Assembly (NCBI RefSeq): GCF_000372725.1
Contig: NW_005199536.1
Location: 32,501-96,500, forward strand
Direction of reading: 5' to 3'
DNA length: 64,000 nucleotides
Origin: Emiliania huxleyi CCMP1516
Taxonomy: Eukaryota; Haptophyta; Isochrysidales; Noelaerhabdaceae
The notes beneath the pieces are model-generated. The model was given only the letters and a program-made list of their open reading frames with translations, was not told the origin of the DNA and did no database searches. Position 1 is the first letter of the stretch, and each line of letters opens with the position of its first letter. Of the stretch, positions 52,919 to 64,000 are shown piece by piece. The position numbers were made by a program, and so were the translations under genes.

Positions 52919-54058
52919 ATGACGATGATGATTCAGCGCGTGAACGCCAACTCGCCGGCACAGGCCGTGAAGAGCCGCGCACGCGGGCCGACGATTACGC
53001 AGCTGCGTGCCAAGCAGGCCGCTCTTGTGGCCGCATCCGAGCTCGCGGCTTCGAGTGATGCCGAGGCGAGTGTGGTAAGGCACTCGCCCGTTGACGAAGC
53101 CAAGCGGTGGGCAAGCGGCAAAGGCCGCAAAGTGGGCTTCGCAAAAGCACGTGCCACCTTCCGTGGCGGCGGCACGGGAATCGCGGCGACGGCGGCGAAG
53201 CACGACTCGCTCATCAAGAAGGCCCGCTGGCGCGGTACCGAGCAAATTGCCCGGGAGACTCCGGCGGGCTCTGTGTCCGTAGTGACGATGCCGCACCGCA
53301 AGGACTTCGCCTCCGACAAGGAGCACCAAGTGAAGTTTAACCTGTGGCTGAAGGCGGACGGCTTCAAAGGCAAGGTGCTCAACGGGGCGGTGAGGGAGCC
53401 AGAGCACCTCTCTCGGTCGGGCTCACGTGTGTGTGGATCCATGTAGGAGCGGCAGCAGCGGGTGGCCGCGCAGTACGAGAAGCGCGTGCTGACCATGAAC
53501 GCGTGGGGCCAAAAGCAGGGCTACCCGCCGTTCTGCGAGGTGGTGACCCAGGAGGACGGCTTGGCCAATCTGCAGCTCATTGTTGACAAGGTGCGCGGCA
53601 AGGAGGTGCCGCGAGTGCCGGCGGTGTCCGCTTTCATCGAGTTCTGCGTGGGCATGATGACCGGCGAGGTGGAGAAGGGCGGCTGCCGGGAGCTCCGAGC
53701 TGATCCTCAGCTGTACGCCACGGCGGCTTACGGGCTCTCGCAGGCGGAGATGATGATGCCGGTCGAGAAGAAGGGCACGTTCGGGTGGGGGCCGTACAAG
53801 GACGCGCCGTACAAGCTGCAGAGCATCCAACAGTACGCGACGGCGCTGCGCGTTTGGCTGAAGGAGGAGCTGCGCCGGTGGCCAGACGCAGGTGTGGCCA
53901 ACCCGATGTACGACGGGTGGGTTGCCTCTGTGATGAACTACGTGCAGAAAGAGCTGCCTTCTGCGCGCATGGAGGAGCGGCTGCCGCCCGCGTTGACGAC
54001 TGGCGTCTTCAACGAGGTGATCAGAATAAATAGAGCAGTCATCTCCAGGGAGAGATAA
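52919..54058 (+). CDS. Unknown two-exon gene, possibly mobile-element related
   Basis: Exons 52919-53389 and 53447-54058, GT-AG, phase 0, 360 residues. It starts MTMMIQRVNANSPAQAVKSR; the basic middle contains KKARWRGTEQIARETPAGSV; the second exon codes ERQQRVAAQYEKRVLTMNAW, GQKQGYPPFCEVVTQEDGLA, IEFCVGMMTGEVEKGGCREL, SIQQYATALRVWLKEEL and MNYVQKELPSARMEERLPPA. The helical pattern of the second exon recalls the core-binding domain of tyrosine recombinases, but no catalytic domain follows. Its position beside a repeat-rich region fits a transposon gene; this is only suggestive. An AATAAA-like stretch (aataaataaa) follows the stop. Confidence 0.5.
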
Positions 54059-55017
54059 TAAATAAAAACGGACACCTCTACTGTTGAAGGATAGTAGAAT
54101 GGCAGTGGGGTCGGAGGGCGGCCGGGTCGCTCCGGAGCGGCCCCGCGCGGGGAGGTGGGTGGAGATGGGTAAAAAGGAACAGGTCCCCGCCACGATATCT
54201 CGATGAGATCTGACGGCTGATTGAGCATTGATAGCGTAGCTAGCGTGCGTGCGTGCCGGGAGACGATTCCGGGAGACGGGAGAGCTGGGGGGGCGGCAAT
54301 CACGAATCAGCAGCATGAGAGGAGAGCACTGGCCACTGGGCCACAATGGATTATTTATTATTCTTTACGGTAATTCCCCCCCCCCCCCCCCCCTGCGTCA
54401 GCACCTGGTCAGCACACAGCAGCTAGCTAGATTGACGGCTCAGCACACAGCAGCTTCCTAGCTAGATTGACGGCGCCGGCGCGCGCGGCGGCGCCGGCCT
54501 GGCTTGTGAAGTGGCTTGTGAACCAGCTGTACGGTGTCACTCCCCACGTCCCCAGACGGAGTGACGGACTGTCACACACACAAGTCAGCGCTGCGCATTC
54601 AGCGCTGGGCAGTCTGCCGGGTGCGTGTAAACGTAATGCACGCTGCTGGCTAGCTGCTGGTTGCAGTGGCGCACGCTGCCCGCGGCTAGTGAGAGTAGTG
54701 TTGCAAGCGAATCGAATGCCGCGAGAGAGTACAGGGGCCCCGAGCCCGGTATGTTAGCAGCAGTTCTCAGCCAGATGCCACACCCACCGCACAGCAGCGA
54801 GCAGGCACAGCACACAAGAAACACGCACATAACACCCACATCGCACATGCGTATGCACATGCACACCCTCGTCCCGAGTGCTCACTTCTGCAGCAGGGCT
54901 GCCACTGCGTACTGGCTGGAGGCTCCGACCACCGCTACTCGCCGCCGCATGCTGCCCCCACCACGGTGACCTCGACCGCGATGCCCTCGTGGGTGCCGTC
55001 ATGCTGGCGCTTACCGC
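54059..55017. other. Intergenic with short direct repeats
   Basis: gtcagcacacagcagctagc and ctcagcacacagcagcttcc, each followed by tagctagattgacggc or a close variant, form a direct repeat at 54408-54475. A poly-C run lies at 54376-54393. No coding signal. Confidence 0.6.
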
Positions 55018-58000
55018 TCACTTCTGCGGCACGTAGCGGCCAGTGCTCGCGTCGATCAGCCGCCCCGCCGAGTTGAGGCGCGTGCCGCTGCCGGTGCGCG
55101 GCGACGCTGGCGCCGCGGCAGGCGGGGCGCGGACCGGCGTGCGGGGTGGCGAGACGGCACGGGCGGGAGCGGGCGAGCGCGGCGACGACGATGCGACGTA
55201 GCGGCCGGTGCTCGCGTCGATCAGCCGCCCCGCCGAGTTGAGGCGCGTGCCGCTGCCGGTGCGCGGCGACGCTGGCGCCGCGGCCCGCACCTTTATCTCG
55301 CCAAACGCCAGCGTGTTCTTCGTGCCGGGGAGAATGACAGTCACGTAGCGGTGCCTGGTCGGGGGGGGGGGGGGGAGAGGCTTGCTTCCCAGGCGCGCAC
55401 CATCGTCACGGGAACTAGTCACGGGAACTAGTCACGGGAACTAGTCGGGATTGAGGCGTGGCGGTGGGAAGGGTGGCAGACGCGCTTGGACTTGGCAGCG
55501 TCGCACGGCGCCGTGACGGGCCCTTTCTTGATTTCTGACCAGGCAAATGGTCCGCCGCATTTCACCGCCTTTTCTCCAGCCTTCTTGCCGACCCAGATCT
55601 CGAAGTCTTCGAGATATTTCTTCGCCTTTGACGGCTTGTTCTTGGTGTCCCGGGTGACGGTCACGGAGCTGATGGGCTGCTGATTCTCCATGGTGGCCTA
55701 ATGTGTCAGGGAAGGGGGGTCGCCAATGGTGAAATGCCACGAGAGGGGAGAGGGCGAGGAACGCCGGGGTGCCTTGGCGGAGAACCACGGGCTGGTCTGC
55801 TTCTTGCTCTTGCCAAATGTCTTGCTTTTGCCGTCGGTCACCTTGGCCAAGAACTGCGAGCACGAGCCGTAGTGTGATAAATAGGCACAACCTAGATCTA
55901 GATAGTGGCTATGCGTGACGAGCCTTCTTGGCGAAGCTGGTGGAGTGGCCCGTCGACATCCGCGGCTTTCTCAGCGCAAGTGCATCCGCTGGAGACGACG
56001 GCGACGGCGACGGCGGCGGTGGAGAGGGCGAAGCCGAGGGAGGCGGAGGCGAGGGTGGTGATGGTGCTGGTGGCGGCGCCGGTGCGGGTGGTGGTGAGGG
56101 TCGTGGCGGCGGCGACGGTGGGGGGGAAAAGCACAGGTAGCCATACGTCGAATGGCATGGCCACGCCACGCCGCATCGCCATCGCCTGTCGGGACCAACG
56201 CACCCGCACGGCTTGCCCGGGTTGCCATTCCAGCTGGAGCAGTGCCCGCCGCCGTAATTGTTGCGGTCCCAGTACGCGTTGAAATGGTAATTGATTGCGC
56301 CGTGGCAGGCGCATTCGCGGCTGGAGGTGCAGTCGGACTCGCCGTCGTATCGACATGGTGGCAAGGGAGGAAGAGGGGATGGCGGGGATGGCGGCGGCGG
56401 GCTCGGCGAAGGCGGGCTGAGCGGCGGCGGTGAGGGTTGCGGCGGCGAGGGGGGTGGTGGCGAGGGAAAAAGCGACGGCGACGGCGGCGAGGGAGAAAGC
56501 GACGGCGGCGGCGGAGAGGGCGAAGCCGAGGGAGGCGGAGGCGAGGGAGGCGAGGTCGGCGAGGGCGGCGAGAGCGGCGGCGCGGGCGGCGGCGAGACCA
56601 GAAACGATGGCACGATGCATTGGCCATCAACGTCAGTCGTCACCACACCGATCGTCACCTCGCCGTATTCCGAGGGGCCGGCCCCGGCACTGGTCGTGGT
56701 ATCTTCCAGGGCGTAGACGACCGTTGTGTACGGCCCGATGAAGCCGGAGCCGCCGCCGCCGGGGCCATGGTTGTGGTGCTGACCGCCGCCGCCGCCGCCG
56801 CCAAAGTAGCCGCCGCCGCCGCCGCCGCCGCCATACCCCGAGTGGCTAGAGTCGCCGCCGTTGTACTGCCAGCCGTTGCTACCACACCGGAAGCCGCCGC
56901 AGCCGCGCGAGCCGCCCCCCGTTTGGGTGCCTCCGTAGCCGCCGGGCCAACCCGCAGAATGGCCACCCACGCTCCCACCGCCGGCGCCGGGGGCATAACT
57001 GTTAAAGTTGCCGGCGCCGCCGCCGCCCCCTGCGGTGAGCAGGTCGGCGTTAACGCCATGGATGCGGATCGCGCTGCGGCCTCCGCCGCCACCGCCGCCG
57101 TTCCCGCCGTCATTCCCACCCCGACCGCCGCCGCCATATGCACGCGACGAGCGGTAGCACTTTGGGCCAGCCTCGCCGACGATGATGGTCAGCGCAGACG
57201 TGCCCGCGGGGAGAACAACGATTGCGGAGGTGTAGCCGCCGCTGGCGCCTGGATAGGCGCCGTTGCAACTTTCCCCGCCTCCAGCGCCCTTGAGCGTCAC
57301 GTTGACGCACGTGGCGTTGTTGAGCGGGAACGTCACGTCGTTGCCCGTGTACGAGAAGTTCGTGTGTGAGATGGTTGAGTATGACGGAGGCGGCGATGGA
57401 GACGGCGGCGAGGGCGGCGGCAAGGGTGGAGGAGGAAGCGGTGAGAGCGAGGGCGGTGGCGGCAAGGGAGGAAGAGGGGATGGCGGGGATGGCGGCGGCG
57501 GGCTCGAGGGAGGCGGGCTGAGCGGCGGCGGTGAGGGTTGCGGCGGCGAGGGGGGTGGTGGCGAGGGAAAAAGCGACGGCGACGGCGGCGAGGGGGAAAG
57601 CGACGGCGGCGGCGGAGAGGGCGAAGCCGAGGGAGGCGGAGGCGAGGGAGGCGAGGTCGGCGAGGGCGGCGAGAGCGGCGGCGCGGGCGGCGGCGAGACC
57701 AGAAACGATGGCACGATGCATTGGCCATCAACGTCAGTCGTCACCACACCGATCGTCACCTCGCCGTATTCCGAGGGGCCGGCCCCGGCACTGGTCGTGG
57801 TATCTTCCAGGGCGTAGACGACCGTTGTGTACGGCCCGATGAAGCCGGAGCCGCCGCCGCCGGGGCCATGGTTGTGGTGCTGACCGCCGCCGCCGCCGCC
57901 GCCAAAGTAGCCGCCGCCGCCGCCGCCGCCGCCATACCCCGAGTGGCTAGAGTCGCCGCCGTTGTACTGCCAGCCGTTGCTACCACACCGGAAGCCGCCG

Positions 58001-61000
58001 CAGCCGCGCGAGCCGCCCCCCGTTTGGGTGCCTCCGTAGCCGCCGGGCCAACCCGCAGAATGGCCACCCACGCTCCCACCGCCGGCGCCGGGGGCATAAC
58101 TGTTAAAGTTGCCGGCGCCGCCGCCGCCCCCTGCGGTGAGCAGGTCGGCGTTAACGCCATGGATGCGGATCGCGCTGCGGCCTCCGCCGCCACCGCCGCC
58201 GTTCCCGCCGTCATTCCCACCCCGACCGCCGCCGCCATATGCACGCGACGAGCGGTAGCACTTTGGGCCAGCCTCGCCGACGATGATGGTCAGCGCAGAC
58301 GTGCCCGCGGGGAGAACAACGATTGCGGAGGTGTAGCCGCCGCTGGCGCCTGGATAGGCGCCGTTGCAACTTTCCCCGCCTCCAGCGCCCTTGAGCGTCA
58401 CGTTGACGCACGTGGCGTTGTTGAGCGGGAACGTCACGTCGTTGCCCGTGTACGAGAAGTTCGTGTGTGAGATGGTTGAGTATGACGGAGGCGGCGATGG
58501 AGACGGAGGTGGCGCGGGCGGCGAGGGCGGCAGCGCGGGCGGCGGCGAGACCAGAAACGATGGCACGATGGGTGGCGGCAGTGACGGAGGAGGGGTCGCT
58601 GGCGGCATCATGGTACTCGTGACGGTGAGCGAGAACTTGGCGATGCACGCATTCGGGTGCGCAGTCCCCATCGAGGAAGATGTCGGCTCAAACGCGACCG
58701 ATCCCCAAGTCCAGTCGGCGATGCCGCTTTCGTATGTGTCGCTCGTTGACGACCACGATTTGCACACGGAGCACGCGTTTGAACCGCCGTTCGACGCGTC
58801 GATCGATAAGGTCACCCCAGCGATCGTCGCGGATAGCGTCGGCGAGCCAATCGACGTTCCATACGCGGTCAGGGTCAAGGAGGTGACGCTGCCGCTGTAG
58901 CCAGACATCTCGAAGTTCGGCCAGTTGCCAGCCCAAGGGTGGGAGTGGTCCGAACCCCAGGACGTGCAGCCGTACACCTGGCTGCACACCGTGCACCAGG
59001 TAGGACCCGTCGCGCGGCTGCTCCAGAACGTCAGGGTCTGGTGCAGCGGAGCGAGCGGCGGGCTCGTCGGAGGCAAGCTGGGCGGCGGCGGTGAGGGTGG
59101 CGGCGGCGAGGGTGGCGGCGGCGAGGGTTCCGGTGGCGGGCTCGGTGGTGGAGAAGGGGGCGACTGCGGCGGCTGCGGCGGCGAGGGCGGTGCAATCCCA
59201 CCAACGCTCAGCCCATAGGCGCCGCGAGGGTATGTCATGCCCTGCACAGCCATCCACGTGCCATTCGGGCCCGCGGCCGGGTCGTACCGCTCCATCTCGG
59301 AGTTCGACTGGCTATCGCTGAGCGCGTACAGGTAGCCATTGAACGTGAGGAGGTGGTTGTTCCGCTCCTCGAAGCGTCCGATGGTAGGCGCGACGAAGGT
59401 CCACGCGTCGAGGGCGGGGTCGTACCGCTCGACCACGCCCCACGCGCCGTTGCACTCGACGCCAGCAGCGTACAGGTAGCCGTTGAGCGGCGCGAGGCCA
59501 TTGACCTGTGAGAGGTGAGAGGTGAGAGGGTTGAAGGGTGCAGGGGGTGAGCATTTAGGATTAGTGAGAGGGCGCCGCCGAGCGCCGTGAGGCCTGCGAC
59601 CCGCTTGCGAGGGCTTATGGGTTTAAAGGCCTTTTTAAGGGCCAGCGTGACCTGCTTGCGAGTGCACGCCATCGACGCGAGTGGCGTCCAGACGGCATGT
59701 TGCGAGTTGCCGTCAGCCGGAGGAGCGTACGAGATTAGCCGTGGGGTGCCATCGCAACCAAAATAAATGAGGTGCTCCAGCACCGCGACGCTTGGCCACA
59801 GCGGCCGACCTGACGGGGGGGCTCGTGCAAGCTCGGCATGTGAAGGGCGGGTGGGGATGACGGTGTTAACACAGCGGCCGACCAGCGAAGGTCTCTCAGC
59901 CGGTTCAGCATGCAAAGGGACGATGTGGAAGGGCGGGTGTGAACCTGTGGGGATCTCCCAACCGCTCGGCATGAAGCCCATTTGCGCCCAGCTGTTGGCG
60001 ACCGGGTCGTACCGCTGGATTCTGCCCTGGCCAAAGACGTACATGTGGCCGAAGAGGGAGACGGCCGAGGTGCCGATGTCGTACGGGGCACTGGCACGGA
60101 ACGCCCAGCTATTCCCCGTCGGGTCGTAGCGCAGATTTTGCCGCTCGGCGGAGCCGCCCGGCAGCCCATGCCCGTCGCCGCCGACCGCATAGACATACCC
60201 GCCGAGGGCTGTCATCGTGACCTGCATGCGGCGGGGTGAGTGGACGGCTGGAGGCGTGGCCAGTGTGGCGAGGGGATAGTGGCGAGTGGCGAGTGGCCTG
60301 CTGCAGCGGGCGAGATGACGGCGCACAGGCCGCGGCACTCCACGCATCCTGCACAGGGTCGTACCGCTCCATGTACTTGTGTCGGCATATCTCCTGGTAC
60401 GGGGTGGGGCACAGGGCATGTTGGGCGTGGGGCATGGGCGGGGGGCATCAGGCACATGCACACCTGGCAAGGTATCGTCGAGCACGAATAGCCTCCAAGG
60501 ACATACATGTATGCAGCCGGTGGCGGCGACGGCGGCATCGGCGGCCGGTAGGGAGGGGCAGGCGGCATCGGAGGTGGCGAGGGCTGAACTGCAGGAACAG
60601 ACGGCGTCGAGGGTGACGGAGGAGGGGTCGCTGGCGGCATCATGGTACTCGTGACGGTGAGCGAGAACTTGGCGATGCACGCATTTGGGTGCGCAGTCCC
60701 CATCGAGGAAGATGTCGGCTCAAACGCGACCGATCCCCAAGTCCAGTCGGCGATGCCGCTTTCGTATGTGTCGCTCGTTGACGACCACGATTTGCACACG
60801 GAGCACGCGTTTGAACCGCCGTTCGACGCGTCGATCGATAAGGTCACCCCAGCGATCGTCGCGGATAGCGTCGGCGAGCCAATCGACGTTCCATACGCGG
60901 TCAGGGTCAAGGAGGTGACGCTGCCGCTGTAGCCAGACATCTCGAAGTTCGGCCAGTTGCCAGCCCAAGGGTGGGAGTGGTCCGAACCCCAGGACGTGCA

Positions 61001-62680
61001 GCCGTACACCTGGCTGCACACCGTGCACCAGGTAGGACCCGTCGCGCGGCTGCTCCAGAACGTCAGGGTCTGGTGCAGCGGAGCGAGCGGCGGGCTCGTC
61101 GGAGGCAAGCTGGGCGGCGGCGGTGAGGGTGGCGGCGGCGAGGGTGGCGGCGGCGAGGGTTCCGGTGGCGGGCTCGGTGGTGGAGAAAGGGGCGACTGCG
61201 GCGGCTGCGGCGGCGAGGGCGGAACTGCAGGAACAGACGGCGTCGAGGGTGACGGAGGCGGCGGGGAGGGCGAGTAGCGAACAAGGAGCCACGCCGGGTC
61301 AGCCTCGCAGCCTCGGCATGTACCAGCAATGCACTTCCGGCTTCCGTCGGTGTCGCCGGGCCCATTGTCGGTGAACATGGAGAGGTATCGGGGACGGGCG
61401 CCCCAAACTTGAGTGATGTAGTGGTTCGTTCTGTAAAACATTAGCTTGATGACACCCGAGCTGTCCAAGGTTGGATGGCTGCTGGACCAGCCAGGGACAT
61501 CCCGATTGGAGACCGAGATACCGCTGGCCGAACCCAATGTGAGCAGCCTTGCGAACTGATAGTTCGCCCCGCTGCTATCGGATGGGTCACGTGTGAAAGC
61601 GACCCATGGAGAGGTGGGCGCATCGTTACCAAACACCCACTTCGCCACGGTCCAGTCCCGATCAGATCCAATCGGTGATGCGCAGTTGGTTGTAAGAGAG
61701 TTGGTACAGTCGGTCACCGTGGCAGTGCCAAGGGGGTTGAAGCTGCACGCTGCCTTCACGTGCACGAGGTGCCACCCATCAAATGGAGTAGCGGGTGGCG
61801 AAGCTGGACTCGTGGGTGGCGAAGCTGGACTAGTGGGTGGCGAAGCTGGTGGCGAGGGTTGCGGTGGCGAGGGCGGCGGAGGTGAGGGCGGCGGCGGAGA
61901 AGGCAGCTGGGACGGCGGCTGCGACGGAGACGGAGGTGGAGGCGATGGCGGTGGCGGAGACGGAGGCGGTGGCGAGGGAGGCGGTGGCGGGGGCAGGAAC
62001 GGGGGGCCGGAGGGCGGGGGCGGGAAGGGCGATGCAGAGGGCGGGGGCGACGGCGAGGCGGAGGGCGGGGGCGGCGTGGGCGGTGGTGAAGGCGGCGGCG
62101 GCGAGGGCGAGGGTGATTGTGGTGAAGGGGGCGACGGGGGCGACGGCTGTGCACAAACAGGTAGCATTCCGCCAAGATCACAATTAATATCCCTGTCGAT
62201 AATAGTTCCACGTGGCTGGTATCCGCAGCAGCCAAAACTCCATGTGTCGAGGTTAAAGTCCCAGAGCTGCACATAGGCATAGGTCCAGCAGCACTGCTTG
62301 GTGGAGGTATGCTGCCAACAATCACTAGCCTGTAGACCTGGGGGGTTGAGCTCTTGGCCGATCCAGCATCGGTCCGATCCAGGGCCACCGCCCCTATCGC
62401 AATAGGGGGAACAGAAGCTAAATGTGTGACATCCGCACATGTCGGACGCATTGCCGGCACATCCATAGTAGGAATCTTCACACCCGCTGACCTTCCATTC
62501 ATACCCGGACTCAAGAAGGCGTCGCGAATGCCGCTCGACCCCGTCTTGATTAAAGTTTGCCACGATTGCCGCCGCCTTGTCGGGGTCGCTTGCGGTGCTC
62601 CAGCTCTCATGCGCTGTCGCATCGTGAGCAAGGTGCCCGGTGACAGTGCGCATAGACGCGAGCAGAACGATGAGATGCAT
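55018..62680 (-). CDS. Giant secreted kelch / glycine-rich / discoidin protein, eight exons
   Basis: Exons: 60464-62680, 60298-60393, 59966-60221, 59652-59809, 55920-59505, 55773-55891, 55486-55697, 55018-55354. All phases join, about 2326 residues; four introns are GC-AG. Order: signal peptide MHLIVLLASMRTVTG; cysteine-rich domain (CGCHTFSFCSPYCDRG); module A (WHLVHVKAACSFNPLGTATV, CRGCEADPAWLLVRY); module B (HQTLTFWSSRATGPTWCTVC); kelch repeats (YMYVLGGY, ERYDPVQDAW, GGYVYAVGGDGHG, IQRYDPVANSWAQM, VVERYDPALDAW); module B again; two glycine-rich domains resembling the ALK/LTK type (NVTLKGAGGGESCNGAYPGA); a small cysteine module; and a C-terminal F5/8C domain split over exons 5-8 (ALALRKPRMSTGHSTSF, YLEDFEIWVGKKA, HRYVTVILPGTKNTLAFGEI). 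The tail has two copies of SGTRLNSAGRLIDASTGRYV. Role inferred: extracellular adhesion or matrix. Confidence 0.8.
56357..58508 (-). repeat. Tandem duplication of about 1.05 kb, glycine-rich domain
   Basis: 56357-57407 and 57458-58508 are almost identical at a spacing of 1101 bases, with only isolated substitutions, so the two glycine-rich domains of the protein arose very recently or by an assembly artefact. Confidence 0.9.
58581..61222 (-). repeat. Dispersed duplication of module B (58581-59190 and 60613-61222)
   Basis: Two copies of about 610 bases, offset 2032, differ at very few positions (for example gagaaggggg versus gagaaagggg near their right end). Each codes module B plus flanking proline repeats; the kelch exons and introns lie between them. 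Confidence 0.9.
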
Positions 62681-63437
62681 TGGTAAGCGAGCGAGTGAGA
62701 ACACCTGCCAAGCGAGTGAGTGAGATAGGGGCTCAGACAAAGCAAGGACCACAGGCAAGAACAGCACCAGAGTGGTGTAACGCGAACACGCCACACATGC
62801 TCTGCCACTGATGCATGCTACATGCGCTGTGAGCGACGGCAAGTGCGAGCGGGTTGGGGGGGCGACCGGAGGAGGGCGGGGGCGGAGTGAGAAGGGCGCT
62901 GCGCGGCGGCCGGCGCGCCTCGAGCCCAACGTCGTCGGACATCTCTGCGAGACGCTGCTGCTGCTCGAAACCCGGCGCACAGTCAGGTGCAACTGCACGA
63001 TGTATTGCAATCGCAAAAGCGCCCGCGCCCCAAGTCCAGTCGGCAATCGGCAAAAGACGTGATTGCGGCCGTGATTTCTCGATGTTGACTAGTGTGGGAC
63101 CTGCAGCGGGTACCCGCCTTTTTCTCCTGGCACACAGGTACTCACTTATCCTCCACCGACGTTCGTTCGAGTGTGGAGAGTGCTGCAAACTGCATCGCGA
63201 TTTGCATGTACATGTACCTCGCTCGCAACATTTTAGAGAACATTTTTCGTAATTATAATTCGTAATGTAAAGCTCTTCCGATGTTCCATTCCAGCCAGGC
63301 TCGAGTCTCAGGCACCGTCCACAGTCTCACAGGGAGGGGGTCGGTGCTTGATCCGGCGCCCGACGCCCGGCGTTGCGAGGCACGCGGTGTGCCCGACGGG
63401 TTCGCGCGGTCGCGGCGAAGGCTAAAGAGGCGGTCCT
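62681..63437. other. Intergenic, upstream of the kelch gene
   Basis: No coding signal on either strand that stands above composition. AT-rich patch at 63225-63270 (ttttcgtaattataattcgt). Confidence 0.5.
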
Positions 63438-64000
63438 TCAGAGTCCTTCAAACGCTGGAATGCCTCGTTCTACGTTCTGCTTTCGCGTCGAGCCCTCCAG
63501 CTCGCCGCCACCTCCGTGGTCGCGGAACCACCGCGCACGCTCCTGCAGGAACTCGTCCTCAATGTCAAAGTCCGTGGCTACCGGCGCGGGCGAGAGCGGG
63601 CGATGCATTTGCTGCTGTCGGCTGAATGATGCTATGGTCCACTCGCAAGTCACTGGCACCGTCGCGCCTCTCGGCACCTCGTCCCAAGGCCGGCCATAAA
63701 ATAAGGAGATGCGCCCCTGCAACTCCAGCGCGCGCTCCTGGTCGAGCTCATATGCGTCGCTGTCGTCAGGCGCCTCCTCGCGTGGCCGCCTCACTGGCGA
63801 GTCCGGGGTAGGGCAGAAGTTATCCCCGTAGGCGGGCGAGCCAGGCGGTGTCGGACCTCCACCGCCTGGAGCAAGCTGCGCCTCGAGCCATGCCTGTGAC
63901 GCCTCTGAACCCGGGTCGCGCAGGTATGCATCGGCCTCAGCAGCATCGCCCGTGTAAGCTTGATACGCGCAAGAGAAGTTTACACGGCGGGTGCGAAAGT
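63438..64000 (-). CDS. Partial acidic protein of unknown function, 5' end outside the window
   Basis: The frame is open from the right edge to TAA/TGA at 63438 (about 187 codons). It codes CAYQAYTGDAAEADAYLRDP, SQAWLEAQLAPGG, EEAPDDSDAYELDQERALEL, RISLFYGRPWDEVPRGATVP and FDIEDEFLQERARWFRDHGG. It is acidic, with no membrane helix or signature I know. Codon use is even and protein-like, which argues for a real gene, but a splice junction could lie inside. Confidence 0.45.
   Translation of the reverse strand, partial: FRTRRVNFSCAYQAYTGDAAEADAYLRDPGSEASQAWLEAQLAPGGGGPTPPGSPAYGDNFCPTPDSPVRRPREEAPDDSDAYELDQERALELQGRISLFYGRPWDEVPRGATVPVTCEWTIASFSRQQQMHRPLSPAPVATDFDIEDEFLQERARWFRDHGGGGELEGSTRKQNVERGIPAFEGL

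Overview
The window is nuclear DNA of a GC-rich, intron-rich photosynthetic eukaryote. It carries a plant-type, plastid-targeted phytoene desaturase, mitochondrial genes (LETM1, VDAC, ClpX, a complex III assembly factor) and very large secreted proteins joined by (Ser/Ala)-Pro-Pro-Pro-Pro linkers like those of algal cell-surface proteins. A haptophyte alga fits best, from the high GC, the many GC-AG introns and the gene content. This is inference; a pelagophyte or another microalga is not excluded. One 100-base run of N (48185-48284) marks an assembly gap.

Layout. 1-3.6 kb: 3' part of LETM1 (+). 3.8-11.3 kb: a small protein, VDAC and a glycerophosphocholine acyltransferase, all on the minus strand. 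11.4-12.5 kb: a broken copy of the tail of the protease gene at 20 kb. 12.6-18.8 kb (-): a secreted protein joining an arylsulfotransferase, a sulfatase with altered active-site residues, an autoprocessing Hint domain and long proline linkers. 19.75-21.9 kb (-): a trypsin-CUB membrane protein without its 5' end, abutting an orphan 3' gene end (+) at 22 kb. 23.5-31.1 kb (-): a giant subtilase/CUB/gametolysin/discoidin/purple-acid-phosphatase reading frame. 31.5-32.8 kb: F-box protein (+). 33.3-36.1 kb: phytoene desaturase (-), nine exons. 36-42 kb: small genes, repeats and a copy of the desaturase leader. 42.1-46.7 kb: ClpX (-), membrane proteins (+) and a secreted cysteine-rich protein (-). 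47.8-52.6 kb: an OTU-like protease cut by the gap, a bacterial-looking NhaA fragment and a repeat-rich stretch with a transposase remnant. 52.9-54.1 kb: unknown gene (+). 55.0-62.7 kb (-): a kelch/glycine-rich/discoidin secreted protein of about 2326 residues. 63.4-64 kb: partial gene (-).

Introns. I rebuilt exon structures by hand from phase, splice sites and family alignment. About 20 of roughly 49 modelled introns begin with GC rather than GT. Several introns in LETM1 and the desaturase begin with a 13-26 base copy of the start of the next exon. That is the footprint expected if a duplication or insertion created the intron and recycled exon sequence as its 5' splice site. Two further intron sequences recur as families. 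Recent intron gain, together with the sulfotransferase-sulfatase-Hint fusion, is the most novel content here.

Functional grouping. The three giant minus-strand genes at 12.6, 23.5 and 55 kb and the trypsin gene share secretion features, CUB or lectin-like modules and proline linkers. They look like one expanding family of extracellular-matrix or adhesion proteins built by shuffling hydrolase and binding modules.
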